A stretch of 64,000 nucleotides of DNA from Arbacia lixula (lineage: Eukaryota; Echinodermata; Echinoidea; Arbacioida; Arbaciidae). Below, piece after piece: positions 47,001 through 59,000 of this stretch (its first letter is position 1; each line of letters begins with the position of its first letter). A program made the translations under genes and the position numbers. The stretch is taken from positions 17,884,978 to 17,948,977 of the forward strand of contig OZ022579.1 in NCBI GenBank assembly GCA_963669155.1, in the 5' to 3' direction. Below the pieces are notes generated by a model. That model saw only the letters and a program-made list of their open reading frames with translations. It had not been told where the DNA came from and searched no databases.

Positions 47001-50000
47001 TGTTTAACTCTCTATGAGCGAATGTTTTGTTTTCCACACGTTTCCTATGCACAAATGCTTTTGAGGAGCATTGTTATTGGCAGAGAGTGAGTTAAAGTGA
47101 AAGGAGAAGGGGTGTGACAAAAGCATGGGAGCTGTTGAATGGAAATGTCACGCCGGGTGTGGAGCTAGATATAGAGAGTTCACTTACGTTATTTAAGGTT
47201 CGGACCTTAATTTTGAATGAGGTAGAAAGGGCAAGAATGGGAAATGGGTTTTGGAAGACCTTTCAGCATCATCGACAGGGCTGAGGAAGATGGACCCGTG
47301 GTCACAGATTGTGAGCGCAAGACAGTTGTTGCTAAAAGCATATCGCTTGATGTCACAGAGAATAGAGGAATCCCAATTCACTTACGCATTCATAGAGAGA
47401 GGTGGGGAGTGTCTTTTTGTCCACATTTAGCATTTATATGTCAGGGGTGATGCGATTGGCGATAACTTTAGACTTCTGCAGTCGTTCCGGCCTTCTGAGA
47501 CCACAAACAACGTCACGCGGCCATCGCCGTGATGTCATTCGCTAGCGTGCGCGAGGTGAGCGTGGCAGGGCAGTGGCGGTGGCTGAATTATTCGGGGCAG
47601 CCCTATAACAGGAGGTCCTCGCTTGACATGCAGAGGGGGTGCTGCGCACGGCATGTTTTATTCAGGCTGGGGATGGCGGCTCGACTCGCATACACAGACG
47701 CAACATTCAGAAGAATGTTAAGGAGCGAAACACGTCATGTTCCATCCTCCATCTGCACAAGTCATTTCTCAGATAATACAGAGAAGCAGCTGTGCAATGC
47801 ATATCAATCAGGTATTAATGGGATTGTATGTATCAGGGGTGAAAAATCCATACATATAAATATCTCTCATGTATTGCAGCTTTACAACACTCCTGCACTC
47901 GTCTGCTTTCTGCAATAACAGATGCAATTCAGCCCCACCCACTCAGTATGCAGTAATACGCTTATGAAAGACAGGCCAAAGCGACCACAGTATTAATGTC
48001 AACTGCCTTATGGGTTTCTGTGTGTAACCCAGGGGTATACAGTATTTTCACCACATATAACCACAGTGTCGAGCATTAGGCACTGCTGAATAGGTCACCT
48101 AGATCTCAATTGGATTATGAGACAATTATTCAAGGCTCAACTTTAGCAGGAGTTTGAGACACAGGCATCCGGGCAAACAGAACAAGACAATCGCTTATGA
48201 TACATGTATCTGGTTTCTTGCTCCAACACCAAATTCTTCATTACGAGTCTCTAGAATAAATACCAGTATATACCAGCACAGTCTGATTGAAGTAATTTTC
48301 ACAACCAATATATTGCAAAACACTCGTAAGATGCAGTTTAATAAAAAAAATCTAAATGCTGTTCATGCTTCAACCATGTACCTTGTACTTTTTAGTGTGA
48401 GAAAAAATCAAAAGCTTTATATTTCAGTCGAATGAGGCAACAAATTGTTGGGTCTTTTACAGATTCGTTCATTTTGGATTTGTGACTTAAGTTTGTGACT
48501 GACTCATGAAGTATAATCACTCTCTGATTAGGAATCAGCTCTTTCTAAATTTCATAAAGAAATGTTGTAATCTTGACGACTTTTCAAACACTTTATGGTA
48601 TGGATGCCTTTGACTTGTTTCTCACATTAAAATTATGATATGGCTTTTCTTGTCTGTACTCATGAATGGCTGCGAGAGTTGAACGTTGAATAAATCTGTT
48701 GTTAGCAGAATTTAAGCCGCAGAAATGTGGTTCTTGAGACAGACTGACTGAATACCAAATGAAGAAGTGTTGGACAAGTCATGTCTTGATAGAACCCTTT
48801 GTACATCAAAAAAATAAGGTCACTTTGCGAGAACTGAGGAGGCACAATAAAAGAAACTGTATACACAATTAAAGGAAAGAGAAGCTCGGGAGGCAGCATG
48901 TAAAACAAGGATCTATTTGTGCACTGACTGGTAACAGTAGTACCAGCACATTACAAGTCATAAGAGATAGAAGTAGATAGAGAGTGGTGATCGCAAATGT
49001 CTGGAATAGACAAGACACCTCAGGGAGCATGCAAACAATAGTCTAGTGCTCTTGGGAAGCGTAGGAGGAAAATGAAGATCTTCATTACAATACTGTCTGA
49101 CTGCTAGTGTTGTGGTTATTCAGTTTACTCCTCTCGCTGTGGATGTTCTTAAAGGGATAGTTCACCCTGAAGTTGGTTTCAGTTAAAGCAGAAACATGAA
49201 AGAACGTATTAGAGATTTTCATATCTATTTAGGGTAGCAAGAATTAATTTGAAATTGTGATATCAAAAATACAAACAAGTTAGAACAATGTGATGAATGA
49301 AAACATGTCATGCTTGGGATCTGCAAAGAGCAACACTTAAGAGCTTGGCCCCTTTACGGTCAGTGCTATAACACTGGGAGTCATATGCACTATACCCTAG
49401 CAAAAGAGACATCAGGGCCCTGTTGCATAAAAACTTACCATTGATGAGAGCCTTGCTACTAATGGCAATTGCTATGGAAACCTTGAATTTCATTTGAATT
49501 TCATTTGCTGTTAAGCAATGTTACCATGGTAGTTATTATTGATGGTAAAGTTTCCATGAATGGTAAGTTTTATCCAAGTGGGTCCAGATTTAAGAAGCGA
49601 ATCATCCCCATTGTTTGATGATGTGAAGTATACAATAAGAAAGTATTGCATGTCATTTGATGTCCTCTTCTCCTCTTGTTCTTGATGGTGTAGTTTGACG
49701 TGGATGGAAACGGGACAATCAGCATGGAGGCCTTCCAGGTGATCCTCTACAAGTACGGGCTGCGGGAGGACCTGGACCCCCACAAGAGGGAGGTCCTGGA
49801 GACCACCATAGAGGACAACACTGGGGGCGTCATCAGCTACCAGGAGTTTGTCAATATTGTGAGTGTCTCGGAGGAGAAGCCTCGTCTATAATCTCTCTAA
49901 CTTTGACGGGTCACCACTACAAAAGTTTGCTCATATCTCGTAACCTACAGAGCATAATTGTCCATAATCTCTCCAATGTTTGACAGGTCACCATTTAAAC

Positions 50001-53000
50001 GTTTGCTATTTTGTAACCTACCTAGATCATAAAATATAGTAGTAATTGCCATGGAAGCAGCCAATGATTTCTAGGCTTTGTAGTTGTCATGGTAATTACG
50101 TCAAAAGCTACAGTGCATGCAATATGGCCCAGGAGTTACTTGATGGTGTGTCTCAAGTCACCTTCAAAATGTGACTTGCTGCACTGATCACTTTTTTTTA
50201 CATTCCATTCTTTCTCTATCTTTCTTTCCTTTTTAGTTTAGGAAAAAGTAAACAGAAAAATAATTTGAGATAAACTTTTACCGTCATTCTGCCTCTTGTG
50301 GATTATTTGTTTGATGGTCATACATGTTATCTGGCTCAGCCAAGTCAAGTTTTCATTTGGGAATTAGCTAGAAAATGTACAGTTTAAATTGTGTTTGTTA
50401 CTGGAAAGTGGCATAGATTAAGGAACCTTTATCAAAGGAGTGCCGTTTTGTGTCCCATTCTCATTTGATATTAGGATAACAGAATGAAACAATCTTAAAT
50501 TGATAGAGATCATTGACATGGAATGAAATCTGGGCCCTGTTGCATAAAACTTACCATTGATAGTAACTCTGCCATCGATGGTAACTACCATGGTAACATT
50601 GCTCGATAGCCAATCAAATGCAAGGTTTCATAACAGTTGCTATTGATGGCAAATTTACCATCAAAGGTAAGTTTTATGCAATGGGACCCTGGTCCCATGA
50701 TAACTGCAGGAACATTCTGCCATGTTTATAGACAATAATCATGTCCACTACAAATCCTGTCTTTTAAGGTCAGTCGACCTCAGATACCATGTTTCTCTCT
50801 CTTTAAGTAGATGAGTGACAAGCGCTCGCTCAGCTTCTCCATCGCAGTCAGGTCTCGCTACGAGGAATGCGAGACAGAGTGTGATGGCGCCCCCAGTGGC
50901 AGCTTCAAGAAGGACGACTACCGCAACCTGACCTACCGGCAGTGCTTCCTCAAGATGGTTGCCGACGAGATTCTGACCAACGAGACGGACAGGAATTACT
51001 TCCGGGCCAATTTCTCCTGGTGTCTTCCACCGATCCTCATCTTCCTCATCACCTGGGTTGAGGTGAGGATGTTTCGTCTGCATTCTCCCATGCATTTTTC
51101 ACTGCTCCATGCTTTTATATGAACAATAGAATCTCTGGGTGTTTCACCAAGCTGTTCGTGATGAACTACTGGTGATCCCTTCTTGTGCTAAATCACATTC
51201 TCAATGATTTTGATTCCCACCAGCGTAAGTTCAAATCTGATGTTTATAAATGAAAATTCTGACTTATTGTAAGCAATTGTCTGAATACAAAGCGTATGAT
51301 TTGTCCAAAAAAAATTAGGATTGTTTGAAGTTAACTCCCAATATGTTAAAACAGGAACACAGTGTGGTATCGCTTTTGCTCAAGAAGGGATCACTAGTCG
51401 TTCGTAAAGTCGTTCGTAGCTTACAAACAGCTTGGTGAAACACCCCCCCCCCCCCCCCTGGCACCCTCTGACCTGACCATGAAGCAGAGAAAAGATGTAT
51501 GCATGACCATGTCCGCACGATAAAGCCTACTTGAATTTAGAATCAAGCTAAAAGTACCAATATGCACATATTGAGCAAATTTAGCCTCTGACCTTGTCTC
51601 TTCAAAACTCCCTCTATTCGGTCATGCATGGACTATTCATAATGTTAAGGGTATCAAATGAAAATAAAGAGAACTGTTTAGACTTGCTTGCTGTGTCACT
51701 GTATACTTTATGTTATGAAACAATGATGGGATACTTTGCTATGAAAATCCATTGTTTCTGGGATCTGTGAGTATGTCTTGTCCCAGAATGCATCACTGGC
51801 ACTTAAAGAGGTCAGCGAAAGCTTAATCAATGAGAAGTTAACCTTAATAAGCCAGCAATATAAATAATTCCTCTCTATGCAGAGAGAGAGAGAAAGAGAG
51901 AGAGAGAGGGGGGGAGATAAATTGACCGGTGACTGTCCGCTCACTATCTGACCTCTGAATAGTATTCTGTGGTTGCAGCATTTTCTTCTAGTCAATTTGT
52001 TCAGGTCCATCACACTGGTGCCAGCCTTAATGAGGCATGCAGACCCAAATGTAGGGCATTAGGCTGCTACCAATTTAAAGGTGGGATATCCCTTGAGCAG
52101 ACGTAAAATACAATGTAAAGACCCACAGCATATGCAAGGAAATACCATCTAATAACTCCCTTAAGGCCCCCCTTGCATAAAACTTACCATTAATGGTAAC
52201 TCTATCATCAGTGGTAACTACCATGGTAACATTGCTCAACAACCAATCAACCTCAAGGTTTCCATTGAAGTTGCCATTGATAGCAAAGTTACTATTAATG
52301 GTAAGTTTTATGCAACAGGGCCCAGATTATGTAGTTTTCTTTACCGGCTCTTTACTGAGCCCATATACAGTATATGCGGTCTGGCTTTTCTCTTCTCAGA
52401 TACTGAGCAGCTTGAATATCACGAAACCTCTCATAAGGACATTAGGTAACAGACTATGAATAAACATAAAATTCCTTTTGTCCAGTATTGTCAATGTTTT
52501 TGTGATTCTGTATAAATAATACTCCTTCCCTCTACACCCCTGCCCCCTCTCTCCTCCCCACCCACCTCCTCCTTCCATAGCTAGGTTTCTACATTGGGGT
52601 GACGATGAATGTGACGAGGTCGGACGTAAACGCAACATTGAGGGCAGCAGACATCTGGACGGGGCCCCTCCCCAAGCACAGCGCATTGGTGTTTGATCCC
52701 AACAAGAGGATTCAGTTCTGGAGATTTTTTTCATACATACTTTTACATGGCGGGTGCGTATGTTCTTAGATCTGTCATTATTTCCATTCATAAGGCACTA
52801 TGTGCTATGTGTCAACATGGACTTTGCTCCGTTTTGAAAGTGTATTTATTTAATCCTTTCAATTGAATCTTAGTTTTACTGACATTTCCACAATCCAAAA
52901 GTCACAAACTACAGTCATCCCATAGACAATTTCTTGCAATGTTTTCTACACAAGGGATGTATTAACTTTTACAGTAACTGATCAGGTTTTAATGAACCTC

Positions 53001-56000
53001 ATGACACTCAGACCAAAGAGTGTATTGTCATTTTCCATCTTCATCAAGCAGTATCAACAATAGAAAGATGTGATATCATAAAAAGGAATTTTGGTATTTT
53101 GGGGGTTTTGAATAGCTCTGAAATTGGCTGCTCATTCAGCTTCAGAAAATGAGAAATTTGAGGGTAGAGTACCAAAGTGTGATGTCATATGAGGATGTTG
53201 TTGAAACAACTGGTTCTAAACAATGGGTGGAGAACAAACATCAGTGATTATAGGGGGGACTCTCATTTGGAATGCCCGACACCCTCCCACGGGACAATGT
53301 CAGACCAGTGAAACTCTCACTTGAGCAATGTGTTTAGAACCAGCAACCTGCATAGCAATGGATATGACAACACCATTCCAGTACTCCATGGAGAAGGGTT
53401 TTCTATAATGAGGGTTTGAAAACAACTCCCAAATTACTCATATGAATAAATAGAGCCAACTTCATTTGAAGGTGATATTCATAGAAAATCCCTAAATATG
53501 AAGATATTCATCTACAGAAAGTTTATAAGACATGCAATGAGCTTGGATGACATTCAAACAATATATCACTTCTGAAAAAGCATTAGGGTGAAAACAATCA
53601 CCCTATCCTCTGGGATAAATTTACCCTACTGTCATCCAAAATGGCCTTTAGGTCTGACGTAAGAAAAGGAAGGCGTTATTGTGCATCACACACGCCAATC
53701 CGCAGCTTCTTTTCTGCCAGAAGCATCATGTATTATTGATGAAACTGTGATGGCAGTTGCTAGTAGATTAACAGATGTGATACACAATGGTCATTGTGAA
53801 CATTTGTGTGTAGATTGAAGTTAGTCTCTATAGCTGCATGAAGCATATCCCGGCTGTGACGTACACATAAAGCCACTTTCCCTCAGGCGATTTTGTAGGT
53901 CAGGAGAGAGTCAATTTAGTGAAATTTGATTTACATAAAACACAAAACTGAACACTTTAATTGCATGTTAGCTGCATAAATTTCTTTAATAACTCATTCA
54001 ATTATAAAATAAACTCTATTTATTTGATTTTATTTCCGATAAGTATCACCTTTAAAGCTCATCTTTCAGGCACGGCTTATTCACTGATTTATGTATGTCT
54101 CCCTCTCTTGGTCTTGCAGCATTGAACATATAGTCTTCAACTTCTCAGTGCAGATGTTGCTGGGTGTTCCCTTAGAGCTGGTTCACGGGACACGGAGAAT
54201 TGGTACCCTCTACCTCATTAGCATAGCCGCTGGTAAGATATACCCCCAAAATGGAGAAAAGATTGAATTTTTAACAAAGATTTCTCTATTTTTCTACTGT
54301 GAAACCTGTCTATAGTGGCCACCAAAGGGAAACAAAAATTGTGGCCTTTATAGACAGGTGGCTTGCTATAGACAGGTTCTTTAACACATGATCTCTCTCC
54401 AGGGGAATTATTTTAGTGACCACTATAGACAGGTAAGCTGCTATAGACAGGTGGCCACTAAGACAGGTTTGACTGTATTTATGAACTCCATCTTGATAAT
54501 TTGTTCTAGTCCAAACGCAGGAGATGGATTTCATAATTAGGAACCTTATGGGCAATTCCACAGGTTTGGTTAACTCTTAGTGTGCCATAGCGCTGCAAAC
54601 ACGCTATTGTTACGGTGCTTTGTACACGCTAGCGCGCTATCGATTGGCTGCTTTCTTCACGCGAGCGCGCTATCGTTACAGTGCCAAAAGCGTGCTTGCA
54701 CGCATTCGTAATAGCAGTTATTGTTTATGCTCATTGCACATGTACTGAATGCTTCGCACGCCCTATTGTTCATCGCATCGCGTGCACCAGATAATCGGCT
54801 TTCGGTCACGCGTTTTTTTTTACACCTTTCACATTGGACTTTCTCGAGTAATTTAGCGTTTTGTATTTCATATCGTATCATCAATATGCCTCCCCCTCGC
54901 AAGAAACGGACTTGCTTCATCGACCCTGATGTGGTGCGACAGCTTGTGATGGCTGACTCGGATTCTGAAGCCCCGCAAGAGAGCGACAGTGACCATGGAG
55001 ATAGTGACAGTGACGCTGATTTTGACATCGGTCCCACACGCAAGGTTTCGTGCAGGGAAGAGCCTGCTGCTGATGTTGATGCAGACACGTTTGATGCAGC
55101 TGTTCCAGACTTCATGCATGATTCGGACAGCGAGATTGAGGATGAGCATGATGATCGGCCAGAGCCTCAAGTTGAACCGGCACAACACCAAGGAGATCAC
55201 TGGATCAACTTGGAGGAGGGTGATTGGGCCCCCTCCTGGCAGAACTCTTACGACGAGGAACCAAAACTGTTGTTCGACATAAACAACCTCAAACCGGTAG
55301 ATTTTTTCTACCGGTTTTTCCCAGAGGATTTGTTCACGACCATTGCCAACGAGACGAACCGGTATGCGAAGCAGACGATTGAGCGACTTGGTGTTCTGCA
55401 GCAACATTCCAGACTTAGCAAATGGACAGAGACAACACCTGATGAAATCAAAGCGTTCACCGCACTGCAGATGGCAATGGGGCTTGTCACGAAACCAGCC
55501 ATCCACATGTACTGGGAGGAGAGCTGGCTGATCGGAACTCCGGGCTTCAGCACAGTGATGAGCCGAAACAGGTTAGAGTCTTTGACTTATTGATGCTTTA
55601 TTTATTTGGATATACATTTATGATTGTTTACTTACAACATTCTCATGATCTTGCATGAAAGCAAGAGAAAAACATTCTGGAAATCTATTTTTACATGTTT
55701 TATGGATGAGATATTTTCTAACGTAGATAATATAGACAAAAATGTTACTTACATGATATGTTATCATTATGATAGCATCAGACAGTTGGTTCAAATTCTA
55801 TTATGTTTTTATTTGTTATTTGTCATTAATTGATTGATGAATTTATGTATTTTTTTTCTTTGTGTGTGTGTGGGGGGGGGGTTAAGCTCATATATAATAG
55901 ATTATAATTTGTAATAGCTTTGTGCATGTTATGCTCAGTTCTGGTAGATAAACAATTATAAACTAACCTATTTCTCTGCTTCTTTTCATTTTTTTTTCTG

Positions 56001-59000
56001 CAGGTACCAGCTGCTCAACTCTCTTCTGCACTTTGTGGACAATGAAGACAGAGTACCGAAAGGTCAACCTGGCTACAATGTCCTCTTCAAAGTCCAGCCC
56101 ATCATCGACCGTGTCCGCCCAACATACCAGGAGGGATTTGCACCCGGCCGTGACCTTTCCATCGACGAGAGCCTGGCTGCGTTCAAAGGAAGGCTCTCAT
56201 TCAAGCAGTACCTTCCAATGAAGCCAACCAAGTGGGGTATCAAGTTCTGGGTTGTGACGGATGCGTCGTGCGGCTTTTGCTTGGATTGGAGGGTGTACAC
56301 CGGCAAGAACGAGCAACAGGACCGAGGAGGAGATGGGCTGTCGACGCATGTGGTCAAGGAGCTGACTCGGCCATATGCAGGATCTGGCCGCCATGTCTAC
56401 ATGGACAACTTTTATAGTTCCCCTGAGCTGTTCGAGTTTCTACATGACTCGAATCTTGGCGCGTGCGGCACAGTGAGACTGAACAGGAGAGGCATACCAC
56501 CCGACATGCGAGAGGCATCTCAGCAAGCGAGGAAGGGCGAGGCACCCAAGTTCTTTAGGAAAGGCGACCTGCTGGGTGTCACGTGGCACGACACCAAGAG
56601 GGTTAGTGTGCTGTCAACGATACATGGAACTGGCTGCACACAGAAGGATATCCGCGACAAGCGATCGGCAACAGGCGTTCGACGGGTGCGAAAACCAATA
56701 GCGGTGGAGGGGTACAACCAGGCCATGGGAGGCGTCGACCTACTAGACCAGAGGATGTCTTATTACAAGTACCCACACAAGCACCTCAAGTGGTACATGG
56801 TAGTGTACCACTTCATGATGGAAGTCGCACTAGTGAACGCCTTCCTTGCCTACAGACTTGCCACAAAGGACGACAAGCGTAGCACCCGTAGTTTCCGAAT
56901 GAGTGTCATCAACAGCCTCCTGGACAATTACACCAAGAACTCCACTGCTGGACGACCCAGGACATTGCGGGAGTCTAACAGAGACAACCGCCTGGCACCG
57001 AGGCTCGTTGGGGACCACTTCGTTGATCAAAGGAAGTGGAAGGGACAGAGCAGGCACTACCCTGACTGCGTGGTCTGCTCGAAGAAGGTCGACGGGAAGA
57101 GAGTGACAACGTCTTTCTTCTGCGAAACCTGCAAGCTGCCGATGTGCTTGAAACCTTGTTTCAGACTTTTTCACCGCCGTTAGATTGTGGACAATGAATA
57201 GTATGACATAGACTGTAGCATAAGAGCTTAGCACATATATGTTCAGCAAAATGAGTTTCATCATGTATATTTGATTGCAGTAACTAAAGAAAGGATTTAT
57301 TTTCTTATTTTCCTTATTTATTATTTATTTATTGGAGAAACTTATATTGCTCTGTGCCTGATCATTGAGAAACATATTCTTCAAAGCTTAGATGAGCAGT
57401 AGGACTTTAGTTTACAGATTATTGTAAGCAATGAAGTGAGGCTATTCTAAATATTTATTTTGTTTTCATGTTACATTTATAATGGTTTTGTATTTTGTAT
57501 GGTTATTTATTTTGAACAATATCAGTAATGTCTTGCCAAATATTTATTGATAACTCATCCATGCATGCTTTCACAACTATACCATGAATTGTCTACTGCA
57601 ATTTTTTTTTATAACCAGTACCTGCTGTTTCTAAGTGTAATAATATCATGTTAAGTTTATAGACTTGTGCAATTTGAGCTACATTTTGCAATTTAAATGC
57701 CTCATTTATCTTGCTTATAAGGGTTGCTTCTAAATTATGTTTGCCAATATCTGACCCACTGTTCTAGTGCAATATTTTGATTATGTAGTTTTGACATAAT
57801 GTGTTAGACTTAGAATGTGATTTTGTATTCATGCGGCATTGGGCCTTTATATGAACTTGACATTTGCCAATATTACTGTGTTTGATGGTTTTACTATGAT
57901 TTTTATTACTTTTGTTTTTTAATGATTTTAATTATGTTAGGAAGTGACTATTAGGAAGTGGACTAAACTGGTAATCTAATCTAAGATGTACATTATGATT
58001 TGTTGTTATGGCATGCTGCATTACCTTGAACATTTCCCCAAAATATTTACTTAGGACTTGCCATCTTGGCAATTTTTTCAGCACATACTAAATACAACAT
58101 TTGCTTTCTTTTGCCAATGTTAAATGTTAAATTTATAGAAATAAATGCATCCGTGACTCACTTTATGAATATTTTCGTCTGAGTACGTCTTTATGATTTG
58201 AAATGTACAAAGTGTTTGTGTATGTTTTTTTTTTTTGCTTGTATATTTGTGTTTGCATACATGGAAAAATCTGTGTGAATTATGTTGATGGTGATAGTAC
58301 TGGCTATGGTGATGACGATGACAATGATAATGCTGATGACAATGATGATGATAGTGATGATGAAACGACCGTAATGATGACAATGAAAATGATAAAGGCT
58401 AAAGAGAGATGTGATGACAGTGGCTTTGATTTTTGGTGGTGATGGTGATATTCCTCTTTTCTTTTCTGCAGATGGTTCGGGATAAACTGATTACTTAGTA
58501 AGGCTTTTGAAATGAATGATTGCAATAACATCTGTTTTGTATGTCAGTGCTCATCTAAAATTATGTTGCATTTTATAGCACTTGGTTACAAGTGTGAATA
58601 AGTTCATATACCTGGGGAAGCTTCGGGAGGGGGGGGGGGGTGAAGGGGGTGTGGCGGCAGGTATCCTCACGAGTCACAATTGCCGCAAGTCATAACGTCC
58701 AATTTGCTACGTTTATATTTATTCATGTAAAACAAAATTTGGATCACTTTTCAAAATCGCTCAACATATAGGAAGGTAGACGCTATGACTAGCGGCGCTT
58801 ATTATTAGCAAGGGAATCCTGTTGGGGGTGGGGAAGGGGGTAATTTTAAGAAAGAAAAAAAAAACATAAGCGGAATAAACACACACACACGAAAAAAGAA
58901 AACATTTAAGGCGTGCCCCCAATCACTATTCTGTTTGGAACAGACTGGTACACCAAAGTAATTATATGTAGGCCTATATGAATCTAAAGTGCACATGAAA

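Larger units (their letters stand above)
41069..49693 (+). other. Rhomboid intron 1 (8.6 kb): transposon-filled
   Basis: Contains the L/C/B nested insertions (42519-43650), repeat M (44750-45215), repeat L copy 2 (45270-45690), a family D fragment (49149-49240) and a family E foldback (49415-49586). The stretch 45691-49148 has no recognisable gene or repeat; a 129-codon open frame at 47529-47918 has no supporting features. Confidence 0.8.

Noticed and set aside
47529-47918. 129-codon + strand frame in rhomboid intron 1
   Set aside because: Open by chance in a moderately GC-rich patch. No domain, no matching splice phase with neighbouring exons; not placed as a gene.
54721-54885. Upstream in-frame extension of the transposase
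   Set aside because: The extension opens on TTG and its only internal ATG (54727) would add a hydrophobic leader unlike any transposase start; MPPPRKKR at 54886 fits better.
54868-55506. 212-codon frame antisense to the transposase
   Set aside because: Shadow of the coding strand; its sense partner has clear piggyBac motifs and this frame has none.
56830-57264. 144-codon frame antisense to transposase exon 2
   Set aside because: Shadow frame without conserved features.
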